Source of the DNA: Ignavibacteriaceae bacterium | GTDB lineage: Bacteria > Bacteroidota > Ignavibacteria > Ignavibacteriales > Ignavibacteriaceae | NCBI GenBank assembly: GCA_013360295.1 | Contig: JABWCL010000008.1 | Coordinates: forward strand, 58,256-122,255 | Reading direction: 5' to 3' | Length of the DNA: 64,000 nt | Made by a program: the position numbers and the translations under genes | The notes under the pieces: model-generated | What the model saw: only the letters and a program-made list of their open reading frames with translations | What the model was told of the DNA's origin: nothing | The model's database searches: none | Shown here: positions 1-7,730 of the stretch, in pieces | Position numbering within the stretch: the stretch's first letter is position 1 | How the letters are laid out: each line of letters opens with the position of its first letter

Positions 1-573
1 GCCTATTTCAATTAGTATTTCCTTTATTATGCTACTTTGAGTATTCTTGAGCATGCAGCAAAGCGAGAGGGGCCAAAGTTTAATGTTTCTTGCTACCCAT
101 AAAGCTTGAATATTCGCGGCAGTACCGCCACTGGTTATATAACCGCTTCCTTTTTTTGAATCGAATCCAACCATATTCAGGTATTCTCTAATCGCCAAAT
201 CCTCTAATTCGCTGGTAATGGGAGATGATTCACGGGCCACATTATTTTGATTGTATAAAAGCCCGGCTATATATCCAATTAAACCTGGTATTAACAAATC
301 CGTATTCATGTGTCCCAGATACCTTGACGAAGCAAAAGGAACATTCTGCTTTGCTCTTGATAAAAAATTAAAAACGGTGTCTCGCATATTATCATAAAAT
401 TCCAAGTAATCTTTATTGGTTTTATCCGCGTGTCTGATTGCAGGCTTATCATTGGGATAAAAATTTCGTCTCCAATAAACATGATCGGCGATTATATCAT
501 TTATCAGACTCTGAAATTCCTGATGGTTTTCACCTTTCGGGCCAAGCATAAAGGATTTTATATTACGATTCAT
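1..573 (-). CDS. PLP-dependent decarboxylase (group II type), N-terminal part, cut by window edge
   Basis: The last gene of the long minus-strand operon; 191 codons from an ATG at 573 run open to the window edge, so the stop is missing. The translation has the N-terminal pattern of group II PLP decarboxylases (glutamate/tyrosine/aromatic amino acid decarboxylase fold): 'YWRRNFYPNDKP', 'YLGHMNTDLLIPGLIGYIAG', and 'SGYITSGGTAANIQALWVAR', where the GGTAAN segment belongs to the cofactor phosphate-binding region. The catalytic lysine lies beyond the edge and cannot be checked. Such enzymes remove the alpha-carboxylate of an amino acid to give an amine. It starts 33 bp after the upstream regulator gene, so it is probably co-transcribed with the sensor, importer and ligase genes. 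The family is fairly certain; the substrate is unknown. Confidence 0.8.
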   Translation of the reverse strand, partial: MNRNIKSFMLGPKGENHQEFQSLINDIIADHVYWRRNFYPNDKPAIRHADKTNKDYLEFYDNMRDTVFNFLSRAKQNVPFASSRYLGHMNTDLLIPGLIGYIAGLLYNQNNVARESSPITSELEDLAIREYLNMVGFDSKKGSGYITSGGTAANIQALWVARNIKLWPLSLCCMLKNTQSSIIKEILIEIG

Positions 574-606
574 ATTTCTGCCTTATTATAGTATTAATAT
601 TGTTTA

Positions 607-2550
607 TTAGGTTAAATAGTACTGTTGTAACGCTTGCTTAAGAAATTCATCTTTATTGATAAACATTTGTTTTGCCTTATCACTTTGGTTGTCTTTAACC
701 ATATTTGATATATTCCCCTGACATATATTATATAAAATATATAGCAGTTTATCTTCTAGCATCTTTGAGCGCACTGCGTCCGAAACATTAAAAACCTTTA
801 GAAATTCATCTTTCGCGGCTTTAGTCTTGATACTTGAATTTCCGAATAATATCTGAGCCACCCCGGTTATTGGTAAAATTGTATCTTCCCGCCGATCATA
901 TGACAGCATAAAAATAAATGCTGCTTTAATTAAATTCCCCAACATTAACGCTCTTGATTCTTCCATTTTGGGGATTAACCCTTTAAACTCAAGAGGATTT
1001 AAAGAATCAAACGGAAAGGCTTGAATTTGCTTTATTAGAGTAGCGCTTGATTTCAATTCCACTTTATTATTGTCAGTTTTTGCGCCATGGGTAACATTGA
1101 GGATGTTTTTAAACTCCAGATGATTAGATGATAAATATCTTAAGATTTTAAATTTCTGAACTGCTGAAAATAACACCCTCTCTAACCCTCGAATGTTTTC
1201 ATCCTTCCAGTCATGATCGATGAGTTTGTTAAGGGCATCATCTGTTAACTCTCTTTTTTGAGCTGAAAGTAGTTTCTCGAATTTGCGCAGAAAATGAATA
1301 GCAAGACTAGGGATATCTTCCTTACGCTCTTTTAAGGATGGAAGGATTATTGGTGAAAACGCGTTAATTCTTGCCAGCAAATCGCTTCTATACTTTTTGC
1401 CAGAGGCCATTGCTTCGAAGCGATTTGTCGCTAGAACAACCTGTATGTTTGGTGTGGGCTCTATGGGGTCTTCTGCACCTAATCTCTTGGTTTCTCTTAT
1501 GTTTTTATCCAGTAAACGAAGTAACTTGGATTGCACTGTAAGAGGAATCTCTCCAAATTCATCCACAAATAAAGTTCCTTTATCCGCTTTTTCGGCTGCT
1601 CCCTCTTTTGCATAAAGAGCATTGGTAAAGGCTCCCCGCACCCAACCAAATAATTCCCCCTCAATAAGTGTTTCACTTACTCCTTCGGTAAACACTGTGT
1701 ATAGGATACCTTTACGATTAGACATTTTATGAATATAGGAGGCGATTAACTCTTTTCCAGTTCCAGTTTCACCAACCACCAAAATATTATCTCCGCCCTT
1801 ATCGAAATTAATCATACTTCTGTTTCGAGCCTCTCTAAGACATCTTAAAAGTTCTGTTGAGCCACCAATAATGTAATTGTAATTATTGTTTTTATTATCA
1901 GCAATTCGTTCCGCTGTTAGAAATAAACGATCTACCATCTCGTTATCTTCTAACAATCCATACTCAAATAGCAGTTTTAGTATTCCCCTATAGCCGTCAA
2001 TTTCTGTCTTTTCGATAAACCCCATTACACCAAGATAAGAAAACTTCTTTTCATCATAATCTTCACGTTGACTGGCAGACATAAGGATAATTGGCAGATT
2101 ATTATATTCCGGCTCCTCTGAGAGAGCTTCAACAACAGTTAATCCGAAATTCTCCTCATTAAATTTTATATCAAGCAAGATCAAAGACCAGCGGGGACGT
2201 TTCTTCCACCCGCGACTGATTGCCTCTTTAACTCCCTCTAAATCATTAGTATACTTATCACCTCTAATTTTCTGACCAGAATGGAAAAATACTTTTGCCA
2301 CAGGGTGATATAAAGGTTCATCTAATCTTAAGCATTGATTTTCCTCCTTTTTTTTCTCCATATTCATTGGCCTGATATAATTGTATTTATCAGCTATATC
2401 TTTACTAATCTGATCAACATCTCTTTCAGTTATATTTATCAGCCCATTCGCAATGCAAAAATCTTCTCTGTCTTCAGAATTTTTTTCTCTGCCAAGACGA
2501 TCGTCAATAACCAATATCCGTGGTAAGTCTGATATAATAATTTCATTCAT
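607..2550 (-). CDS. Receiver + sigma54-type AAA+ regulator with altered GAFTNA loop
   Basis: 647 residues. The N-terminal ~200 residues resemble a response-regulator receiver with a long insertion: acidic pair D16-D17, likely phosphoacceptor D127 in 'LILLDIKF', S158 and K181. The AAA+ domain follows, with Walker A 'GETGTGKE' (about 260-267) and Walker B 'LFVDEF' (about 327-332). The loop that contacts sigma54, normally GAFTGA, reads GAFTNA (306-311). The last ~170 residues are helical and show no recognisable Fis-type helix-turn-helix. It overlaps the upstream 161-residue gene by 4 bp. The domain family is clear. Whether it still activates sigma54 is doubtful because of the loop change; it may be a partner of the intact regulator at 3036-4556 or act in another way. 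Confidence 0.8.
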   Translation of the reverse strand: MNEIIISDLPRILVIDDRLGREKNSEDREDFCIANGLINITERDVDQISKDIADKYNYIRPMNMEKKKEENQCLRLDEPLYHPVAKVFFHSGQKIRGDKYTNDLEGVKEAISRGWKKRPRWSLILLDIKFNEENFGLTVVEALSEEPEYNNLPIILMSASQREDYDEKKFSYLGVMGFIEKTEIDGYRGILKLLFEYGLLEDNEMVDRLFLTAERIADNKNNNYNYIIGGSTELLRCLREARNRSMINFDKGGDNILVVGETGTGKELIASYIHKMSNRKGILYTVFTEGVSETLIEGELFGWVRGAFTNALYAKEGAAEKADKGTLFVDEFGEIPLTVQSKLLRLLDKNIRETKRLGAEDPIEPTPNIQVVLATNRFEAMASGKKYRSDLLARINAFSPIILPSLKERKEDIPSLAIHFLRKFEKLLSAQKRELTDDALNKLIDHDWKDENIRGLERVLFSAVQKFKILRYLSSNHLEFKNILNVTHGAKTDNNKVELKSSATLIKQIQAFPFDSLNPLEFKGLIPKMEESRALMLGNLIKAAFIFMLSYDRREDTILPITGVAQILFGNSSIKTKAAKDEFLKVFNVSDAVRSKMLEDKLLYILYNICQGNISNMVKDNQSDKAKQMFINKDEFLKQALQQYYLT

Positions 2551-3032
2551 AGTATTAGCTCCTTCTTTAAATCTCTTAATAAATCAAATACTTTCAAAGT
2601 TAGTTCATTCATTTTACTCATATGGATTAAAAGAGTGGAAGAGTCAAGATCATGTTTACAAATGTCAGCGTAAATAAAATCTATCTCAAAAACAAGGTCG
2701 GAAATCAGCGGAAGCCCGGGATAAATTTGAATTAACTTGCCTGCTTTAAGCGCCACAACAAGAAGCTTTTTTTGAAAATCATCTGCATTTTTCAGTGGGT
2801 CAAGGCGGAGAAAGCACAGCAGTGTTTGATATGTTTCGTAGTTATCAATTAACCACTTTATATTATCCCTTAAATCTTCCCATAGTTTCAATTTTATTCT
2901 TAGGTCTGTTATTGCAATGCGATTAATTTTCACCTGTGTTATCGCTGCACATAATCTTGTTGTGAATTTTGGAAGTTGGTCGTGGGAAATTCCTTCCCTC
3001 TGTCTTACCCATGTCAAGTCAGGAGGTGTCAT
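2547..3032 (-). CDS. Unrecognised helical protein between two regulators
   Basis: 161 residues with no family that I recognise. It has no signal peptide or transmembrane segment and looks mostly alpha-helical, with a run of leucines and isoleucines in the second half. It sits 3 bp after the regulator at 3036-4556 and overlaps the start of the regulator at 607-2550 by 4 bp, so all three should be translated together. A small helical protein between two response regulators could be a phosphotransfer or adaptor protein. I see no clear HPt histidine motif, so that is only a guess. Confidence 0.6.
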   Translation of the reverse strand: MTPPDLTWVRQREGISHDQLPKFTTRLCAAITQVKINRIAITDLRIKLKLWEDLRDNIKWLIDNYETYQTLLCFLRLDPLKNADDFQKKLLVVALKAGKLIQIYPGLPLISDLVFEIDFIYADICKHDLDSSTLLIHMSKMNELTLKVFDLLRDLKKELIL

Positions 3033-3035
3033 TTT

Positions 3036-4556
3036 TTAATTCATTAATTCTTCAATATGTGTCCTAATTTGCGGATACTTTTCATAGTCTGATATTCCCC
3101 AGGGTGCCTTTGACAGTCTTCTGATTAAATCATTAAATCCTTTTGCACTCGGAGCCTTGTTTTCGGGATACATTATCCGCATAAATTCTGCTTTCCAGTG
3201 ATTGCCCTTATAAGATTTTATTCGTTTTTTTAATAAGATCGCCAATTTCAATTCCGCAACTATTCTTTCTTCAGCCCAATTCTCAACAATATTCGACATA
3301 CCATCCGATCCTTGCGAAATACCGGTGGATGACCCTGTTTGTTTCGTAATATTCTTTAATTCTGCCGGAAGTGAATCTAAATCTATTGTTTCTGACCGGC
3401 AGATTATCGCGGCTCTTTCAACTATGTTTTTAAGTTCTCTAACATTGCCAGGCCAGGAATATGCTCTTAAGGCAGAAAGTGCATCATCACTGAATCTTTC
3501 GGCTCTGTAAGATGCGCCCGGACCCGTCTTAAACTTTTTCAAAAACAAATTTGCAAGTATAGGTATATCATCTTTTCTCTTTCGAAGAGGGGGCAAAGAT
3601 ATTTCAAATGACTTAATACGATATAAAAAATCATTTCTTATAAGGTTATTATTCACCAGAATGTTTATATCTTCATTTGTCGCAGTAATTAGTTGAAAAT
3701 CGGAGATCAGATTTTCAACTCCTCCAAGCCTGTAAAATGTTCTGGTTTCTAATACTCGGAGTAGTTTCCCCTGTAGTTCCATTGGAATACTGCCTATTTC
3801 GTCTAAAAACAGCACTCCTTTGTGTGCTCTTTCAATTTTACCAATGTATCTTTTATCGGCCCCGGTAAAGGCTCCCTTTTCGTGTCCGTACAGCTCATCA
3901 TCTAACAGTTCTGACCTGGAGTGCGCACAATTTTTATCAATAAACGAGTATTTTCTTCTTGGGCCTTGTCTGTGAATAGATCGCGCCACCAATTCCTTCC
4001 CTGTGCCACTTTCACCGGTAATTAAGACTGCCGCTGAGCCCCCCATAGCAACCCTTACTATCTGAGAACGAATCTTGCGTATTTCATTAGAGTTTCCCCA
4101 GAGCGCATAATCAGATTCATACGCATTTGGACTTAAATATATTTTCAGAAGGTTTTCCAACTCAGCCACCGCAGGCCTTTTAATTAAATACTCATTAGCC
4201 CCAAGTTCCATAGCCTTTTCAAGTACTTCCAGATCATTTTCAACAGATGTCATCATAAATATGGGAAGTAAAGGATATTCACTCCTGACAGCCTTAAGTA
4301 TTTCCAACCCATACCTATCGTTTTTATCTCCATACATTACATCAAGAACCATTACATCAACATTACCAATCTCACTAATTTTTTTTAGAACGGGTCTATA
4401 AGAATAACTATTAGGTGACTCTTCCGCAGTTTCATAATAGAAATTAAAAGCGGGATCTTTTGCTAACAAGGAACCGAAAGAGGCAATGATAGTACCTTGT
4501 TCTTCCGGACGACACCACTGATCATCAACAAACAATATATTGTAAAAATTTCTCAT
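3036..4556 (-). CDS. NtrC-type response regulator, receiver + sigma54 AAA+
   Basis: 506 residues. Receiver domain: D11-D12, phosphoacceptor D72 in 'VMVLDVMYG', T103 and K126. AAA+ domain: Walker A 'GESGTGKE' (181-188), intact GAFTGA loop (228-233), Walker B 'VLFLDEIG'. Proteins with this layout hydrolyse ATP to remodel sigma54-RNA polymerase when phosphorylated. The C-terminus ('SYKGNHWKAEFMRI') is only faintly like a Fis helix-turn-helix and appears to carry an insertion, so DNA binding needs checking. It is preceded within 2 bp by the 476-residue gene and followed 3 bp later by the 161-residue gene. The obvious target is the -24/-12-like element at 15177-15192 in the divergent control region, but that link is inferred. 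Confidence 0.88.
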   Translation of the reverse strand: MRNFYNILFVDDQWCRPEEQGTIIASFGSLLAKDPAFNFYYETAEESPNSYSYRPVLKKISEIGNVDVMVLDVMYGDKNDRYGLEILKAVRSEYPLLPIFMMTSVENDLEVLEKAMELGANEYLIKRPAVAELENLLKIYLSPNAYESDYALWGNSNEIRKIRSQIVRVAMGGSAAVLITGESGTGKELVARSIHRQGPRRKYSFIDKNCAHSRSELLDDELYGHEKGAFTGADKRYIGKIERAHKGVLFLDEIGSIPMELQGKLLRVLETRTFYRLGGVENLISDFQLITATNEDINILVNNNLIRNDFLYRIKSFEISLPPLRKRKDDIPILANLFLKKFKTGPGASYRAERFSDDALSALRAYSWPGNVRELKNIVERAAIICRSETIDLDSLPAELKNITKQTGSSTGISQGSDGMSNIVENWAEERIVAELKLAILLKKRIKSYKGNHWKAEFMRIMYPENKAPSAKGFNDLIRRLSKAPWGISDYEKYPQIRTHIEELMN

Positions 4557-4558
4557 GA

Positions 4559-5989
4559 TTAAGTTCTATTAAAATATTTATTTGGTAAGTTTTTAATTTG
4601 AAGCATTGATAATGAACGATGAAGCCGATCTGCGTTTTGCCAGAATCTCTCGAGATCATCCCGGCTATACTTTTCAATGCTTGTGGCTGATTTTACACTC
4701 CTAACAAATTTATCCACTTCATTAACAATGCTGTCAGGTTTTGATAACATATCACTTATAATCAGTTCATAATCTCTTGTGGGTTGCAACTTATATCGTC
4801 TGACATCATCCAGCATAAATGATTCTATTCTTCTTTTTACTTCCGGCCAGTAATCTAGCGCCCTCTTAACTATATCATACCTTGCCATTACTACTGTGTC
4901 ATCACGATCATTACCCGAGAGATAGTGAAAATAATCAAAAAGAAAAGCGCTTTTTTGCTCAACGCTCAGCTCATCAGATATTTCGCCCATTTTTAATAAA
5001 AATCTATTTTTAACGTAATCATGGTTTATTATAGATCTTTTTTTTTCATAATCTCTTATGACTTCATTATTTTCTTTTTTTTTTATTATTTCCTTGCATT
5101 CCGTATGTACTTCAGATAATAGATATGTCCACCCATCTTGATTATCCGGAGCGGTAGCGTCGTTAGCCTCTTCAGAAAGCATAATTTTTCGAAATATTTT
5201 CCATAGCTTTAATATTTTTGACCCATCAATTAAGTCATTATTTTTCTTCAGATCCTCAGGGCTATTTCTTTCTACCTCTTCTTTAAGAACATCAAACCAG
5301 TACTTTCTGGTATCATCCTCTCTATTTATTGGCCCAACCAAGTAATCACAACTTGTTCTGCTTTTTGCTTCAGCTAAAGTGTTATCGTCTATAAATATTG
5401 TCGTTCTGCTGTTTGAGACTCTGTCTGTTGATGAACTTTGTTCTCTAATTAATAAATTCTCAGGACTATGTAATACCAAGTAACCATACACCAAGATATC
5501 CAATGTAATCACAATATTTATGCCCTGATATTCTACAAATAATTCCTCAATTCTGTAGTTGTCTATTGATTTGGGCAATCTATGCTCACACTGCTCTATA
5601 TAAGCAACATTTACGTATGTATAATGATATTTCTCAGTATATCCCATATTTATGAGATATTTATTTATGTCATTATAAGTTGTTCTATCATCACCTCCAG
5701 AGAAAAATACAATTCGCCCCCCAATACCCAGTATATGAGAAGATATATAAGCCCCGGGAATGACATTCTTATCTAGGTTATTTATTTTATTATAATTATC
5801 ATCCCGCTTTACTTCGGGATTATTAATATGGAGAAATAAAAGAATTTTATCTTTATACGAGTTATCAAATATATTAAATTCCGACGCCCATTTTATCAGA
5901 TCATATATCTGATTATTTTCTTTTTTTAATGATACTAATCTTGAACTATTATTTTTTAAATCACATACATAGATGCTGTAATCATTCAT
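4559..5989 (-). CDS. Unrecognised protein, possible pseudo-receiver at the N-terminus
   Basis: 476 residues that I cannot place in a family. The first ~170 residues alternate strands and helices, and 'GIGGRIVFFSGGD' resembles the fourth strand of a receiver domain. There is no clear acidic triad, so at most it is a degenerate receiver. The remainder is charged and helical, ending in a segment rich in R, D and E. There are no signal peptide or membrane segments, which suggests a cytoplasmic protein. It overlaps the upstream kinase-like gene by 8 bp and precedes the NtrC-type regulator by 2 bp. That placement implies a role inside the signalling chain. The base composition is very AT-rich, as in the two genes upstream. 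Confidence 0.55.
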   Translation of the reverse strand: MNDYSIYVCDLKNNSSRLVSLKKENNQIYDLIKWASEFNIFDNSYKDKILLFLHINNPEVKRDDNYNKINNLDKNVIPGAYISSHILGIGGRIVFFSGGDDRTTYNDINKYLINMGYTEKYHYTYVNVAYIEQCEHRLPKSIDNYRIEELFVEYQGINIVITLDILVYGYLVLHSPENLLIREQSSSTDRVSNSRTTIFIDDNTLAEAKSRTSCDYLVGPINREDDTRKYWFDVLKEEVERNSPEDLKKNNDLIDGSKILKLWKIFRKIMLSEEANDATAPDNQDGWTYLLSEVHTECKEIIKKKENNEVIRDYEKKRSIINHDYVKNRFLLKMGEISDELSVEQKSAFLFDYFHYLSGNDRDDTVVMARYDIVKRALDYWPEVKRRIESFMLDDVRRYKLQPTRDYELIISDMLSKPDSIVNEVDKFVRSVKSATSIEKYSRDDLERFWQNADRLHRSLSMLQIKNLPNKYFNRT

Positions 5990-7730
5990 GATATATATTT
6001 ATCCTTATGTCAAATAATGTGCCTTGTTCATGCATAATTAAATCGTTGAATAAATGATAATTATTATCGTTATATTCGATATAATAATCAGAGTGCGGAT
6101 TACGCATATAGCATGCTGAGCCATTATTACCATCATTAGCTTGAATATTTATTGATATCCAACCCCGACACATATTAAACACCTCACGCATTCCATGATT
6201 TTTAGACTTAAAATATGTTGGATTTTTGAGCTTAGAGCGGTCAAAGCCAATACCATTATCTTTTATAAGGATCTGCCAACTACCCGATTCTGGCGCTATC
6301 ATTTTAATAACTATTTTCTTCTTTTCCTGGTGTTGATCAAATCCTCTTTGAATGGTGTTTGTAATTATTTCTTTAATTAAATATATAATCATATTTATAT
6401 CACCATTATGTACCGGTAGAACCAACTCTCTGTGAGAGTCATTGATTACGTCTTCAACAGATATCTCAATATCATTATCCACATTATTAATTACAATATT
6501 ATTAACATAATCTTTTAATCTGTATGCTCCTATTCTAATATGGTTTTTGTATTTATCGCAATTATATTTAGTCTCGCTATATTTTGAAGTATTAATTATT
6601 TTATCAAATAAGTACCGGCATGCAATATCTTCATTCAGTTTGTGTTCATTATATTGTTTAATTATTCTATTGTAATAATCTTCTTCTCCTGTTTTATCTG
6701 GGGTTAATGGACCGTTATGTGTAATGTTGTAAAAAAGGGAGGTATTACAATTGGTAATTAAATCACAGAATACTTTAGCTTTGTCAATTGAATATATTAG
6801 GCTCCTGATATTGTTGATAAGATCGAACTTATCGGCTATAGATACGCTACATAAAGCTTGAAGTTCAAGGGTAAAAAAACTTCCAAAACTCCATCCAGGG
6901 TTTGTTTTACCTATCTTGCTATTGATAATATAAGCATTATATTCTTTTAGGATATTCAGTGTTTCTTCGTCAAATACATGTGCATCACATAGATTATTAT
7001 CTTTAATAATGGTCTGTACTTTTTTCTCATATTCATCTATCAGATTAAGTATAATATTAGCATCTACCTCATCATTATCAATGGATTCTATTCTTTTTTT
7101 ATTAAAAATTGTTATCCAACTGAATGAATTACTGTTTTCAACAAGAAATTTACCACTGGGTGGTACAAAAAATATGCCCAAAGCTTGAAAAGGTAACGTT
7201 TCGTTAAATATCCTGATTGATTCCGTATAAACGATTAATTCACTTTTGGGAAATGTATTTCTTATTAATGGTAATAAAAAAAGACCGGCGCGTTCGAATA
7301 ATATATGTCTACCCTCATCATTAATACTTAATGATTTATGAATATGTTGGTCAAGTTCTGGATATGAATACTTTATAGCAGACTTGTAATAATTTATCAT
7401 TTCATCAATAATTAATATGTTCTGTTCGTTTTTTACAAGTCTAACATCAAGAAATATTATATCTGGCGCGCATTTGTCATCGTTTATCTTTTTTAACCCC
7501 TCATATGCGCTAGATAAACTATTGTAAACAAGTGGAATACAATCTTCTGGCTCATTGATGCCACTAAACCATTTATCAGTAAAGGTTGTGTCGCTATAAG
7601 CAATATTATCACCAACTATCGAACACATATTATTTAAAGCACCTCTAGGGTTCCAATACACTTTCGTGCGGATATCATTAATGAGTTCAGTAGCTTCATC
7701 TTCAATACATAGAATTTGCCAATATCTCAT
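5982..7730 (-). CDS. Hybrid protein: receiver-like N-terminus and histidine-kinase ATPase C-terminus
   Basis: 582 residues. The N-terminus 'ILCIEDEATE' (acidic E10-D11-E12) and 'PDIIFLDVRL' (D95) fit a receiver domain with a large insertion. The C-terminal ~170 residues fit the GHKL ATPase of histidine kinases: N-box-like 'IIYLIKEIITNTIQRG', G1 box 'IKDNGIGF', then 'SKNHGMREV' in the place of the G2 box. The phosphoacceptor histidine is uncertain; 'NITHNGPLTP' in the middle is H-box-like but unproven. The receiver-first order is unusual, because hybrid kinases usually carry it last. The gene overlaps the upstream kinase-like gene by 29 bp. It probably relays phosphate between that kinase and the sigma54 regulators downstream. 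Confidence 0.7.
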   Translation of the reverse strand: MRYWQILCIEDEATELINDIRTKVYWNPRGALNNMCSIVGDNIAYSDTTFTDKWFSGINEPEDCIPLVYNSLSSAYEGLKKINDDKCAPDIIFLDVRLVKNEQNILIIDEMINYYKSAIKYSYPELDQHIHKSLSINDEGRHILFERAGLFLLPLIRNTFPKSELIVYTESIRIFNETLPFQALGIFFVPPSGKFLVENSNSFSWITIFNKKRIESIDNDEVDANIILNLIDEYEKKVQTIIKDNNLCDAHVFDEETLNILKEYNAYIINSKIGKTNPGWSFGSFFTLELQALCSVSIADKFDLINNIRSLIYSIDKAKVFCDLITNCNTSLFYNITHNGPLTPDKTGEEDYYNRIIKQYNEHKLNEDIACRYLFDKIINTSKYSETKYNCDKYKNHIRIGAYRLKDYVNNIVINNVDNDIEISVEDVINDSHRELVLPVHNGDINMIIYLIKEIITNTIQRGFDQHQEKKKIVIKMIAPESGSWQILIKDNGIGFDRSKLKNPTYFKSKNHGMREVFNMCRGWISINIQANDGNNGSACYMRNPHSDYYIEYNDNNYHLFNDLIMHEQGTLFDIRINIYHE

